Part shown: positions 15,216 to 25,183 of the stretch, in pieces
Numbering within the stretch: position 1 is the stretch's first letter
How the letters are laid out: each line of letters starts with the position of its first letter
NCBI GenBank assembly: GCA_030583665.1
Contig: CP129469.1
Span: forward strand, 1,054,001-1,118,000
Source: Candidatus Jettenia sp. AMX2
Lineage (GTDB): Bacteria > Planctomycetota > Brocadiia > Brocadiales > Brocadiaceae
Length of the DNA: 64,000 nucleotides
Reading direction: 5' to 3'
Made by a program: the position numbers and the translations under genes
The notes under the pieces: generated by a model
Databases searched by the model: none
The model's input: the letters and a program-made list of their open reading frames with translations, nothing else
Told to the model about the DNA's origin: nothing

Positions 15216-16259
15216 ATGAATATTGCAAATAGACGAATTTCCCGGCAAACCGAACCATTTATTATTGCCGAGATGTCAGGCAATCACAACCAGTCTCTGG
15301 GTCGCGCACTGGAGATTGTCGATGCAGCAGCCATGTCCGGTGTGCATGCCTTAAAACTCCAGACCTATACCCCTGACACCATGACCCTGGACGTGAGTGA
15401 GGGAGAATTTTTCATTTCTGATGATGAAAGTTTGTGGAAAGGGCGCACCTTGTACGACCTTTACCGGGAGGCCCATACTCCCTGGGAATGGCATGAGCCG
15501 ATTTTTAAACGAGCCAGGGAATTGGGGCTGATTGTCTTCAGCACACCATTTGATGAAACGGCAGTGGATTTTTTGGAAAACCTGGACGTACCTTGTTACA
15601 AAATCGCTTCTTTTGAAAATACGGATATTCCTCTAATCCGTAAAGTGGCATCCACCGGAAAACCCGTAATCATTTCCACAGGCATGGCTACTATCGCTGA
15701 ACTTGACGAGACGGTTCGCACGGCACGGGAATACGGCTGTAAGGATATTGTGCTGCTCAAATGTACCAGTACCTATCCGGCTACGCCCGAAAACTCTAAT
15801 ATTTTAACCATCCCACATATGCGCGAGTTATTTGGCTGTGAAGTAGGACTTTCCGATCATACCCTCGGCATCGGAGTTGCGACTGCGAGCATTGCTATGG
15901 GTGCAACGGTAATAGAAAAACATTTTACCCTGAGTCGTGCTGACGGTGGAGTTGATGCTGCTTTTTCTCTTGAACCGGAGGAAATGAAAACGTTAGTGAA
16001 AGAAACAAAACAGGCCTGGCAAGCTTTGGGTAAGGTAAGCTACGGACCACTGGAAATTGAAAAAAAGTCTATGATATTTCGTCGTTCACTTTACATAACC
16101 AGAGATTTAGAACCCGGCGACATGCTGACAAAGGACAATTTACGCACCGTTCGTCCCGGCAACGGCCTTCCACCAAAATACTATGATATACTCCTTGGGA
16201 AAAAGGTAACAAGGGGAGTCAGAAAAGGTACTCCGGTGAGCTGGGATTTAGTAGGATGA
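15216..16259 (+). CDS. pseI: Pseudaminic acid synthase
   Basis: A 347-residue NeuB-type synthase condensing the 2,4-diacetamido hexose with phosphoenolpyruvate (EC 2.5.1.97). The N-terminal TIM barrel carries FIIAEMSGNHNQSL, the lysine motif HALKLQTYTPDTM, and IISTGMAT. The C-terminal antifreeze-like SAF domain begins near residue 285 (FRRSLYITRDLEPGDMLT). Length and motifs are those of PseI rather than sialic acid synthase (SGNHNQSLGRA). It closes the pseudaminic acid locus; its product is activated by PseF. Confidence 0.93.
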   Translation: MNIANRRISRQTEPFIIAEMSGNHNQSLGRALEIVDAAAMSGVHALKLQTYTPDTMTLDVSEGEFFISDDESLWKGRTLYDLYREAHTPWEWHEPIFKRARELGLIVFSTPFDETAVDFLENLDVPCYKIASFENTDIPLIRKVASTGKPVIISTGMATIAELDETVRTAREYGCKDIVLLKCTSTYPATPENSNILTIPHMRELFGCEVGLSDHTLGIGVATASIAMGATVIEKHFTLSRADGGVDAAFSLEPEEMKTLVKETKQAWQALGKVSYGPLEIEKKSMIFRRSLYITRDLEPGDMLTKDNLRTVRPGNGLPPKYYDILLGKKVTRGVRKGTPVSWDLVG

Positions 16260-16531
16260 AGTACTTTAAGTATTCAACCGAAATATTCAGTATCAACGAT
16301 AGTGGGATATTTGAAGGGTAAAAGTGTAATGATAGTGTTTGAGAAGTTCAGTGCCCTTTTAGGGCTAATCAAGCCACCCGCTATGTGGAGTGTATTGACT
16401 TTAAAGGGTTGGAGTTGTTAAATTAGCTTAAATTAGGTATGATGCCCCATGGATTGATAAGGATATGATGAAATAGTATTGAGAAATATTCTTTATTATA
16501 TGGCTATAATTAAATTAACAGGAGGTTCATA

Positions 16532-16765
16532 TTGTATATGGACACAACAGTTAAGAAAAAGGCAAAGGAAGCAATTGAAACCCTCTCCGGTAAAAAAGCC
16601 CGTGTTACTCTTGATTTCATAGATTATCTTAGGGAAAGGGAGGAATGGGAGGTTACTGTCGAAATCCTTTCTGACAAAAAACTTTTGAGGGACTACAAAG
16701 CAGCAAAGGAGGAGATTAAAAAGGGTAAGACAGTCGAGTGGAAAGCTATCAAAAGAAATGTTTGA
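16532..16765 (+). CDS. Small antitoxin-like protein
   Basis: A 77-residue charged protein; the C-terminus (KAAKEEIKKGKTVEWKAIKR) matches the tail style of RelB-like antitoxins and the one at 1184. A GGAGG at 16521-16525 lies six bases before the TTG at 16532 and twelve before the ATG at 16538, so either start is possible. It overlaps the truncated toxin frame at 16758. With the toxin broken, it is probably a leftover antitoxin. Confidence 0.6.
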   Translation: MYMDTTVKKKAKEAIETLSGKKARVTLDFIDYLREREEWEVTVEILSDKKLLRDYKAAKEEIKKGKTVEWKAIKRNV

Positions 16766-16895
16766 AATAGAGTTTTCCAAAAAGGCTGAAAAATTTTACT
16801 GCTCTGCTGATGAGAAGACTGCGAGAATTTTAAACAGATGTTTTGAATTCATGGCTAACCTCTGGTTCGAAAATAAATTCTACATATTTACATAA
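16758..16895 (+). pseudogene. RelE/ParE-family toxin, truncated
   Basis: Starts MFEIEFSKKAEKFYCSADEK, the first strand and helix of RelE/ParE toxins, and continues to NRCFEFMANL before ending after 45 residues. The catalytic C-terminal strands (about 40 further residues) are absent and the following DNA does not restore them in any frame I checked. The stop of the antitoxin overlaps its start by a few bases, the usual arrangement. Confidence 0.65.
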
Positions 16896-17140
16896 CTATT
16901 TATAATAAGACAATACGAAACTTTTATCATATTCCAAACACATTTTCATCGTTTCAGGGTGCCGAAAGAGCGGCATGATGACTGTTTCTATAATAGTTGG
17001 AATTATTAAATTAGCTCTTAATTTTAATATCTTCTTTAAGTGTACTGTTAGAGCGTTCCGAGGCAGAGCGAAGTTTTTTGATCTCATTGTAACGTTTTGA
17101 GCCACATGGTATTTCATTGACACACTTCGGACACATTTCT

Positions 17141-17854
17141 ATGAAAAAAAATAACAAACCACCACAATCTATTGCTGAGTTTAATGTTGCAATCCATCGC
17201 TCCAAAGGAATAGGAACCTGGCGCACATTATACAAGCATTTTTTAGATAAATTAAACATTGATTCAATTATTGAAGTGGGAGTTGGCTCTCTAGATTTTT
17301 TAAAGGAAATTTCTTGTTGCAGAAAAGTAGCAATGGACGCAGGGAATTCGTTGAAAGAAGACTTTAAAAGCATGGACATAGAATTCATTCAAGCAGATCT
17401 TGATAAAAGCGAGTTGCCAGATCCAGGAATGTTTGATGTTGCCGTGTGCTCTGATGTTTTTGAGCATCTTATATATCCTGAAAGAACTTTAAAATATATA
17501 AAGGACATTCTTAAAGAGCATGGCTTCCTGTTTTCCCATGTACCCAACGAATACAGATTTTTGAAAACCTTGTCCATAATGACAGGTTTATCGGAGGGTT
17601 TATATTTCCACAAACACTGCGAAGAATATAATGATCCACATCTTCGTAGGTTTACCAAAATAGGTTTTGAGAAATTCTTGAAACGCGAATTTAAATATAA
17701 TCTTTTTATTGGTGATTTACGGTATGGACTTGTGGCTCGTATGTTTAAAATTTTTCATTTTATTCCATATGCTGTTGAGGGCGGTCCAACATTTATTAGC
17801 ACAAACGATAAAGTGGTGTTTGAACAGCTTAGAAAAATAAAAAACGAGTTATGA
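17141..17854 (+). CDS. Class I SAM-dependent methyltransferase
   Basis: A 237-residue protein with the SAM-binding strand IIEVGVGSLDFL, the FDVAVCSDVFEHL motif after strand 4 and a long C-terminal cap. It resembles methyltransferases in polysaccharide loci. The acceptor cannot be read from the sequence. An in-frame TTG at 17117 would add eight residues, but the ATG at 17141 fits the conserved start better. It is separated from its neighbours by non-coding DNA, so it may be transcribed alone. Confidence 0.75.
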   Translation: MKKNNKPPQSIAEFNVAIHRSKGIGTWRTLYKHFLDKLNIDSIIEVGVGSLDFLKEISCCRKVAMDAGNSLKEDFKSMDIEFIQADLDKSELPDPGMFDVAVCSDVFEHLIYPERTLKYIKDILKEHGFLFSHVPNEYRFLKTLSIMTGLSEGLYFHKHCEEYNDPHLRRFTKIGFEKFLKREFKYNLFIGDLRYGLVARMFKIFHFIPYAVEGGPTFISTNDKVVFEQLRKIKNEL

Positions 17855-18317
17855 AACGTCCATGACCTGACGGTCAAAAGGGGGTATGAAAATGATGAAT
17901 AAGTTGCCGATACTGTGTGCGTGTGTCTTGTAAAAGAGGATATAGGGATGTATAATCCTCGCAAAAAAGACAAAGGGGGAATAGCAATGGATGAGAAAAT
18001 TTAATAAGTTCCGTTTTAATACCAGGTGTCTGGCAAGACCTGTTTTATTGTGGATGTATGGAGACAGGCATAGATATTGAAACAGTTCTGAAGCTCAATA
18101 AGCGGTTTCTTCCGTAATGTAGAACACTATTTAAAACAACAAAAGGTAAGCCCTTTTCATCATAACCCCCAGTTGCAAAGGCCACGATGAACAGTAATCG
18201 CAAATTGTCACCAAGAATTAACAGTTTTGTTTATTGGATGAGGTTGGCTGGCAAGTTAATTAAATCATGGTCTCTGCCCTTGAAAATATCAATCAAATAA
18301 AAGGAGGCCAACAGAAG
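17855..18317. other. Non-coding stretch upstream of capsule-type gene
   Basis: No gene with support. There is a short open piece near 18030-18117 (FYCGCMETGIDIETVLKLNK) that could be a remnant of a protein but has no recognisable family. The leader ends with AGGAGG at 18302 before the next gene. Confidence 0.4.
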
Positions 18318-19841
18318 ATGCCTGAAATGAATGCAAACATTTTGATGCTGTTCGCGCCAAAGTTTAATGAGTTTGGCTGTGATGTCGGGAAAGAGTATTT
18401 GCGGCGGAAGGGGGGCGGCTTTGTTCATGGACTGTGCGCTGGACCACCTAAGGTAAAGCAAATGGTTGAAACGCGCCTTGGCGCAGAAGCTGGGAAGCTA
18501 TGGCATTTGCATACGGAGGAAGCATCCTGGCTAACGGCAGATTATGATGCAAGGACTTTATCGGAAGTTGATGATGAATTAGGTGCTGGAGCCGTTGGTA
18601 GAATAATTGTTTCGGACCGTCGTGTAGGGCGTGGGTTTGTGAGAGGAGGTTTATGCAGGCCCGATGACGTTAGTCGTCAGATTTCTAAATATCCGAATGT
18701 TTTGCCACAAAAATATATTTCTGGGTTATATTGTTTTCTGGATAGAATGCTGAAGACTATACGGCCTGATATGGTTTTTTGTTATGCCGTAGCTGGCGCA
18801 CCTGCATTGCTTTTAGCAGAGATGGCTAAAGCAAGACGTATACCTTTCTCAAGGATAACTTCGATAAGACTTGGGAATCGGTATGTGATTGATGACGATC
18901 CCAAGGGCCGGTTGAGTTGTATTGATCGTAGATTTAGAGCAAGTGGTGAAGATAAGTCAGTAGTACAAGAAGCACAGGACTTACTTCAGTCATTTCGAAA
19001 TGCGCCTGAACCACCTGGGTATATGATAAGAAACAAAGTAATAAATGTTTCAAAAACACCATTTCGTATGACAGTAAGGGCCATATCTGGGACTGTATAT
19101 CACTCTGTGCAATCAATTAAAGATCAACGTAGTAGGAGTGAGCGAATTAAGCGGGACTGGTTTGAAGCTTTGATAAGTTGGAGGAGGTTTCTTTCCAGGA
19201 AGTTGTTTTCTGATTCCCCACCTAACAAAGTACCATTTGTGTACTACCCACTGCATGTCGATCCGGAATCATCTACGCAAGTTCTTGCGCCAATGCATAC
19301 TGACCAACTCTCAGTTATAGAGGCGTTGGCAAAAAGCGTACCTGCCAATTTGGTGGTTGTTGTAAAAGAGCATGAACCAATGTTAGGGCGACGTCCTAAA
19401 GGATTTTATGAGAAAATTATGAAGATGCCACGTGTTGTCCTCCTTGGTCCAGAGCATACTGGACTTTCACTTATAGGCAAGGCAGAAATTGTTACAGTAA
19501 TTACAGGTACCGCAGCTTGGGAGGCAATAAGACTCCGAAAACCTGTGGTTATAATTGGTGATTCACCATACCTCTCTATTGGCGAAGGCTTAATATACGA
19601 ACCGTCGTTGGCAAACCTATCCACGGCTCTATCAGCCGCAACAAAGCTATCTCCTGCGTCTGATGATAAGATCGTAAAATATTTAGCAGCAAGTCTTTCT
19701 GTGTCATTCGAAATGAACCCATCTATATTATGGGGAGAATATCTTAGACATTCATCCAGTGAGAGAAATGATGTTGTTAGCAACATTGTCAATGGTATTA
19801 TTAAGCGTGAGCAAGAGCAATCGGGACCCAAACCCAAATGA
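18318..19841 (+). CDS. Capsule/surface polysaccharide biosynthesis protein (GT-B-like)
   Basis: A 507-residue protein whose C-terminal half (FVYYPLHVDPESST near residue 320, VVVKEHEPMLGRRP, AEIVTVITGTAAWEAIRLRK, PVVIIGDSPY) resembles KpsS/LipB-type capsule proteins of the Caps_synth family. The N-terminal half is less conserved. The ATG at 18318 has AGGAGG ten bases upstream. An earlier ATG at 18267 would place this site inside the gene. It probably transfers or processes a sugar at the cytoplasmic face. The donor is unknown. Confidence 0.72.
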   Translation: MPEMNANILMLFAPKFNEFGCDVGKEYLRRKGGGFVHGLCAGPPKVKQMVETRLGAEAGKLWHLHTEEASWLTADYDARTLSEVDDELGAGAVGRIIVSDRRVGRGFVRGGLCRPDDVSRQISKYPNVLPQKYISGLYCFLDRMLKTIRPDMVFCYAVAGAPALLLAEMAKARRIPFSRITSIRLGNRYVIDDDPKGRLSCIDRRFRASGEDKSVVQEAQDLLQSFRNAPEPPGYMIRNKVINVSKTPFRMTVRAISGTVYHSVQSIKDQRSRSERIKRDWFEALISWRRFLSRKLFSDSPPNKVPFVYYPLHVDPESSTQVLAPMHTDQLSVIEALAKSVPANLVVVVKEHEPMLGRRPKGFYEKIMKMPRVVLLGPEHTGLSLIGKAEIVTVITGTAAWEAIRLRKPVVIIGDSPYLSIGEGLIYEPSLANLSTALSAATKLSPASDDKIVKYLAASLSVSFEMNPSILWGEYLRHSSSERNDVVSNIVNGIIKREQEQSGPKPK

Positions 19842-19882
19842 TTATTTATGTTTAGTATATGTAAAGTGCGTGTTTTTAAGTA

Positions 19883-20902
19883 TTGTTATATTTGAGGAAA
19901 CTTAATAAATATACATCTTGGAGAAAAAAATTGAATCGTGCATCAAAAAATACATTGCTCAAAATTGCAACTGAGGTTGGCCTTACAGCTTTGGATGTAG
20001 GGTCACGGGGAGGTGTTTCAAACGATCTTCGGCCATTGTCTCGTGCCGTAGACTATTATGGCTTTGAACCAGAACCTACTGAATGCGAACGACTCAAACG
20101 CGAAATTAATCATTCTCCATGGAAAAGTGTGACGTATCTGGCAACAGCACTTGCTGACAAAGATCGAGAACTCAAATTAAATCTCTATCGGCAGCGAGGT
20201 TGTTCTTCTGTTTTCAATGCTCAGCGTGATGTGGGTAAACGTTTTTCAAGGGGGGGGGACTATATACATGATGGTGAAGTATCTATAAGTGCGAAGTGTC
20301 TCGACAATGTTGTCAAAGAGCATAAAATACCATCACCTGCCCACATGAAAATTGACGTTCAGGGTATGGAAGTGGATGTGTTCAATGGCGCTCATGAAGC
20401 ATTGACAAATTCACTGGTTGGGATACGAACAGAAGTAGAGTTTTTCCCTTTGTATGAAGGGCAACCACTTTTTGCTGAAGTTGACCAGACACTGCGCCCA
20501 TATGGGTTTGTCCCAATGAGATGGCTTGAATTACATGAGTGGCGCAGAAATACCCGTGTCAAATACCCATTTTGTAGCAGCGGGGAACTTCCCTGTTCTC
20601 GGGGACAGATCATACATGGCGATGTTCTTTACTTGTTGCAACCGGAAGTGATTGAAGGTAATACAGAAGTCGATGCTCGTCGACTTATCCGGTTGGGATT
20701 GATCGCTATTTGTTATGAGCATTTGGATCATGCTCAAGCGGCATTTTCACATCCAATTGTAGCAAGGTATCTTGGTGATAAGGTCAACGCAGATTTGTGG
20801 GCTGTACTGAAACAAATTTCACGCCGATTAAAAAGAAAGGCTTGGTTTGTTGCTCAGGGGGTTAGAATCAGTAAGATTCTAAATAAGAGTGCAGATGACT
20901 AG
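19883..20902 (+). CDS. FkbM-family methyltransferase
   Basis: A 339-residue SAM-dependent methyltransferase. SAM-binding strand TALDVGSRGGVSNDL (about 35-49), acidic strand YGFEPEPTECERL, and MKIDVQGMEVDVFNGA typical of FkbM enzymes, which O-methylate sugars or lipids in surface glycans. TTG at 19883 is the first start in frame; the true start is uncertain. A G9 tract (20250-20258) encodes the RGGD segment near residue 124; a slip either way gives a stop within about a dozen codons. It overlaps the following glycosyltransferase by 14 bases. Confidence 0.8.
   Translation: MLYLRKLNKYTSWRKKLNRASKNTLLKIATEVGLTALDVGSRGGVSNDLRPLSRAVDYYGFEPEPTECERLKREINHSPWKSVTYLATALADKDRELKLNLYRQRGCSSVFNAQRDVGKRFSRGGDYIHDGEVSISAKCLDNVVKEHKIPSPAHMKIDVQGMEVDVFNGAHEALTNSLVGIRTEVEFFPLYEGQPLFAEVDQTLRPYGFVPMRWLELHEWRRNTRVKYPFCSSGELPCSRGQIIHGDVLYLLQPEVIEGNTEVDARRLIRLGLIAICYEHLDHAQAAFSHPIVARYLGDKVNADLWAVLKQISRRLKRKAWFVAQGVRISKILNKSADD
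20250..20258 (+). repeat. Poly-G tract (G9) within FkbM gene
   Basis: Nine G read AGG GGG GGG GAC in frame. With eight G the frame reaches TAA after about eleven codons; with ten G it reaches TGA after about seven. The gene is on in this assembly. Confidence 0.75.
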
Positions 20903-22049
20903 ACGTAATCTTCGTGTCTGCTTTCCGTTTGTTGGCGATACGGTTGGCGGTAGTCATCTGTCATCATGGCAGTTAATATGTGCATTACAAGAAATGTCGG
21001 TCGAAACTATGATCCTTGTTCATCAAAAAGGGAAGTACTTGCAATGGCTTGAAGATCAGGGAGGTAAATGTGAAATAGTGGAACTACCATACATTTGTCC
21101 TGGACTCAGGTCAATATATAATTGGTTTAGGATATTATCGAGTACTTGGTCTGTCCGGAAACTTTTACGGAAACTGGATATCGACTTGATTCATTGCAAT
21201 GATTCACGTATGAATGCAACTTGGGCTATATGGGCGAAAGCTGCTAATATTCCAATGGTTTGGCATCAACGATCAACATGGTCAATTGGTAGGCAGGCTA
21301 GAGTTTCATTACGGTTTGCAAGTGGGGTGATTTCTATTTCACAATTTATTGCCAAAGCTGTTCCGCACCTATCTATTCCTCATAGAATGATTTATAATCC
21401 TGTAGTTATGGAGCAACGTGACAAGGCAGATTGTGCCTGGCAAATAAGAGAAGAATTGGGATTGTCTAAAGATGTGCAACTGATTGGATGTTTTGGGAAT
21501 TCTCAAGCATGGAAACGTCCTGATACAGTTGTCCAAGCCGCAACAATTCTTAATAAAGAGTTTACGAATAAAATCAAGATACTCTGGTGTGGTGATGATC
21601 GTGACGGTTTGCTTGACAGGATGCTTCTTTTGGCAGGTCAATCCTGCCCTGTACTCAGGATACCATTTCGCTCGGATGTATTGACTGCAATGGCAGGTTG
21701 CAATATTGTTGTTGCTGCATCGGAGAGGGAACCCTTTGGCCGTTCAATAGTTGAAGCAATGTCAGTGGGTGTGCCTGTAGTGGCCAGTAATGCCGGCGGT
21801 CATTGCGAGATTATAGAACATGAAAAGAATGGCTTGCTTTTCCCAGTAGGAGATGAAAAAGCTTGTGCTTCTGCAATTATTCGTCTCTTGAAAGATGAAA
21901 AGTTACGGCAAGACTTTGTTAAGGCTGGCCGGGAGACAGCCAGACGATTTGATCCGATGCGTCATGCCCGGGAGATACTGGATTTTTATAACCAACTGCT
22001 TGGAATGAATAACAGGGAGGCGTATGATCCGAGAAAACATGAATATTGA
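20889..22049 (+). CDS. Glycosyltransferase family 4
   Basis: A 386-residue GT-B enzyme. The N-terminal domain has a GGSHLSSWQLICAL acceptor-side loop; the C-terminal donor domain has LIGCFGNSQAWKRPDTVVQA and the EPFGRSIVEAMSVGVPVVAS motif with the conserved EX7E glutamates. GTG at 20889 overlaps the FkbM gene; the ATG at 20895 is a near alternative. It extends a surface glycan. Sugar and linkage are not readable. Confidence 0.87.
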   Translation: MQMTRRNLRVCFPFVGDTVGGSHLSSWQLICALQEMSVETMILVHQKGKYLQWLEDQGGKCEIVELPYICPGLRSIYNWFRILSSTWSVRKLLRKLDIDLIHCNDSRMNATWAIWAKAANIPMVWHQRSTWSIGRQARVSLRFASGVISISQFIAKAVPHLSIPHRMIYNPVVMEQRDKADCAWQIREELGLSKDVQLIGCFGNSQAWKRPDTVVQAATILNKEFTNKIKILWCGDDRDGLLDRMLLLAGQSCPVLRIPFRSDVLTAMAGCNIVVAASEREPFGRSIVEAMSVGVPVVASNAGGHCEIIEHEKNGLLFPVGDEKACASAIIRLLKDEKLRQDFVKAGRETARRFDPMRHAREILDFYNQLLGMNNREAYDPRKHEY

Positions 22050-22058
22050 TAAATAAAT

Positions 22059-23180
22059 ATGGCTAATCCACAGAAAAAGATAACCCTTCTGATCAGTTCC
22101 CTTAGAGGCGGTGGTGCCCAAGGAGTTTGCGTGACACTGGCCAATGGACTTGTAGAAAAAGGATGGACTGTTAACCTGGTAGTGCTGAATTTGAATGACT
22201 CTGTTTACCAGGACAGGTTAAGTCCAAATGTGAATTTAACAAACTTACATAAAGGCCATATTCGAACATCTTTTTTTGCTCTGCATAAATATTTGCGCAC
22301 AGCAAGACCGGAAAAAGTTGTAGTCTTCAACCATGAGTTGGCTGTTTTGCTGGTAATGATAAGAATGCTAACTTCTTTGCAATTTTCCATTATTGCCAGA
22401 AATATTAATACATTATCCCTGAAAAGAGAGAATGAAGAATCTTTTTGGTGCAAGTATGGGATCGGATTTTTGGTGGATGTGTTTTATGGTCGGGTTGATT
22501 ACGTTATTGCACAGTCAGAAGATATGAAAAAAGATCTTATAGAAAATATGGGTTTTAATAATCATGACCGCATCTCAGTCATCAATAATCCAGTTAATCA
22601 TATAATAGAAGCGTTCATAAAAGACTTTGATTTTTCAAGCGTTCGAAAACAGGATTATCTTCTTTGTATAGGCAAACTGGAAAAACAAAAGGCATTTCAT
22701 CTTGCTATTGAAGCCTTTTCTGAGATAGTATATGATTACCCAGAATTGCGGCTTAAAATTCTGGGGAAAGGCAGTCAGGAACACAGGCTCAAAGTCCTGG
22801 CCGAAAAACTTGGAATCTATGACAAGGTAGACTTTGAAGGTTTTCAGAAAGATGTTATTCCATATTACCTAAATGCCAGAGCAACTGTACTCACTTCACT
22901 TTACGAAGGTTTTCCCAATGTACTTGTGGAATCCATCGCCTTAGGTACGCCTGTTGTGGCTTTTGATTGTTATAGTGGACCAAGGGAAATTATTCGGGAC
23001 GGAGTGAATGGGTTTCTTGCTGAGCATGAAGATTTAGAAGGTTTAGTTGAATGTTTGAAGCGGACTATAGATATGCGATGGAACCTTAAACAGGTTTCCG
23101 AAACTGCAAATATCTATAAATCTGAGGTTATTGTAAACAGATACGAGAGGCTTTTAAGTTCATTAATATTACCGAATTGA
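22059..23180 (+). CDS. Glycosyltransferase family 4
   Basis: A 373-residue GT-B enzyme with SLRGGGAQGVCVTLANGL near the N-terminus, YLLCIGKLEKQKAFHLAIEA starting the donor domain, and the signature TSLYEGFPNVLVESIALGTP with the paired glutamates. Nine bases separate it from the preceding glycosyltransferase, so the two form one transcription unit. The GGAQ loop and overall pattern resemble N-acetylgalactosamine-type transferases (PglJ/PglH-like), but this is weak evidence for the donor. Confidence 0.87.
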   Translation: MANPQKKITLLISSLRGGGAQGVCVTLANGLVEKGWTVNLVVLNLNDSVYQDRLSPNVNLTNLHKGHIRTSFFALHKYLRTARPEKVVVFNHELAVLLVMIRMLTSLQFSIIARNINTLSLKRENEESFWCKYGIGFLVDVFYGRVDYVIAQSEDMKKDLIENMGFNNHDRISVINNPVNHIIEAFIKDFDFSSVRKQDYLLCIGKLEKQKAFHLAIEAFSEIVYDYPELRLKILGKGSQEHRLKVLAEKLGIYDKVDFEGFQKDVIPYYLNARATVLTSLYEGFPNVLVESIALGTPVVAFDCYSGPREIIRDGVNGFLAEHEDLEGLVECLKRTIDMRWNLKQVSETANIYKSEVIVNRYERLLSSLILPN

Positions 23181-23269
23181 AAGACTAGAAGCCAGGAATT
23201 TGTCAACGAAAATTAAACACTTTTTAAAGATATAGATAGGGAAGCACACCATTATTCTACCTATGTAAA

Positions 23270-24685
23270 ATGTCTTATTATTCTTTTTTACATCACGGCG
23301 GTGTGGAGGGGGAGACTGGTTCGTGCCATGAATTGGTGGTTGGTGATTCCGACTCGGTGCTGGTTGATTGCGGGTTGTTTCAGGGCGCGGATGTGGGAGA
23401 CGGAGCTACACCTGGTATAATCGGGCAAAAGATTGATTTCGATGTTTCCCGGGTGCGGGCACTGGTGGTTACCCACTGCCATATTGACCATATCGGACGT
23501 ATCCCGCACTTGATGGCTGCCGGGTTTAACGGTCCGATTATTTGCTCCAAACCTACTGCCTTGTTGCTCCCAGCCATGCTGGAAGATGCACTGCGTATCG
23601 GTTTTACCAGCGATGAGCGTTTGATACATCGGTTTATCGGGGTTTTACGTGAACGCACCGTCGGCATCGGTTATGGAACGTGGCATCCTGTAACACTGCC
23701 GGGTACAGGTTATTCATTATCCGTCTGCCTGCAACCTGCCGGGCATATTTTGGGTTCGGCCTAGGTGTTGTGCCGGGTGAAAGCCGGGAAATCACGGAGC
23801 GACATCCTGTTTTCCGGCGATCTGGGCGCTCCCCATAGTCCGCTGCTGCCATGTCCGAAAATACCGTATGGTGCGGATGTGTTGGTGCTGGAAAGCACTT
23901 ATGGCGACCGCCGCCATGAAGGCAGGCGGGAACGGCGAGAACGCCTGCGGCAGATTATTGAGCATTGCTTTGAGGACGGCGGGGTGATTCTGATCCCTGC
24001 CTTTAGTATCGGCCGTACCCAGGAATTGTTGTATGAGCTGGAGTGTATTACGCACCGTTACGGCTCTGAGCGGCTGACGAAACAGCGGCGATGGAGTGAT
24101 CTTGAAGTGGTTGTGGATTCGCCATTGGCCGCCCGTTTCACCGGCATAATATACCGACAGTTGAAACAATATTGGGATGCTGAGGCAAGGCAGCGTGTGG
24201 TTGCCGGCCGTCATCCATTGTCTTTTAAACAGATGACGATGATTGATGACCATGTCACCCACCAGAAAATGGTAGATGACCTGCGTCGTACTGCGCGTTC
24301 CTGCATTGTTATTGCGGGCAGCGGTATGTGTAACGGGGGACGTATTGTCAATTACCTTAAGGCGCTGCTGGGTGATAGCCGGGCGGATGTACTGTTTGCC
24401 GGTTACCAGGCACAGGGCACACCGGGACGCGATATACAGCGTTACGGTCCTCACAACGGTTATGTGTTCCTGGACGGTCAACGTTATGATATTGCCGCTG
24501 GCGTTCATACCCTGACCGGATATTCCGCCCATGCCGACCAGCAGAACCTTGTTGACTTTGTACGCCATATGCGCCGCCAACCGGGGGAGATCAGGCTGGT
24601 ACACGGAGAAGAGGACGCAAGAATGACCCTGAAAGATGTTATGGAACAACACTTTACAGAGACAACAATCAGGGCTGAGTATTGA
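23270..24685 (+). pseudogene. MBL-fold/beta-CASP ribonuclease-like protein, in-frame TAG
   Basis: Two halves in one frame make a complete RNA-processing-type metallo-beta-lactamase of about 470 residues. First half: THCHIDHIGR metal site (residues 68-77) and PAGHILGSA. Second half: SGDLGAPHSPL, the beta-CASP VVDSPLAARFTGI, AGSGMCNGGRIVNYL and GYSAHADQ. The halves are separated only by TAG at 23762-23764, where related proteins usually have Tyr or similar (GHILGSAxV). A GTG follows the stop and could restart translation. A single nonsense mutation or amber readthrough explains it equally. Base composition is richer in G+C than its neighbours. Confidence 0.8.
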
Positions 24686-24950
24686 GTGGTAAAATTATAA
24701 GCTTAAAGCTAATTTTAGAAAACCAAATGCCTTTGGGGGGATTGCTTCGGAAAAGGCCCTCGCAATGACCGGTGGGTAGTCTTTATCAGTTGAGAATATG
24801 TTCGGTTTGATGCTTTGAGTACTATATGTCTTTTGATAACAACAGATTGTTTCGTCACGAGTAAAAACGAATGTACCCGCAATGAGAAGAGATTCTTCGC
24901 TTCGCTCAGAATGACAGCAAACAGCAGATTGCTTCGTTGCGGAGTTCATA
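24686..24950. other. Repeat-derived intergenic DNA
   Basis: Contains ATTGCTTCGGAAAAGGCCCT and GCAATGACCGG near 24740-24774, and AAGAGATTCTTCGCTTCGCT near 24887-24906, which are common degenerate repeat words ending in AATGAC or GAATGACA. No reading frame is convincing. Confidence 0.5.
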
Positions 24951-25099
24951 TGGGAGCATTCCCGATTTTTTGTAATCCTTTACAAGCAGACAGGTGATTG
25001 TATCACAAGCATCCTGCTTGTGCTGTTTGCAACTCAAGCTGGAAGCTTGAGTTACTATTATCCCATAATTGTTTTTTACAAAAAATCGGGAATGCTCCC
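24951..25099. repeat. 149-bp inverted-repeat element with nested palindromes
   Basis: The left arm GGGAGCATTCCCGATTTTTT (24951 on) is repeated inverted at 25077-25099. Inside are the palindromes CACAAGCATCCTGCTTGTG (25009-25027 area) and AACTCAAGCTGGAAGCTTGA. No coding capacity. Likely a MITE or nested repeat. Confidence 0.7.
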
Positions 25100-25183
25100 G
25101 TTCACATTGAGTAAAAACGAATGTGCCCACCACAATGACGTTTATTCCTCCGTAGATATTTTCCCGTGTAAATTGGAAAGATA

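Noticed and set aside
23288..24652. Long antisense frames over the MBL gene
   Set aside because: Explained by the higher G+C of that gene; the plus-strand frame carries all catalytic motifs.
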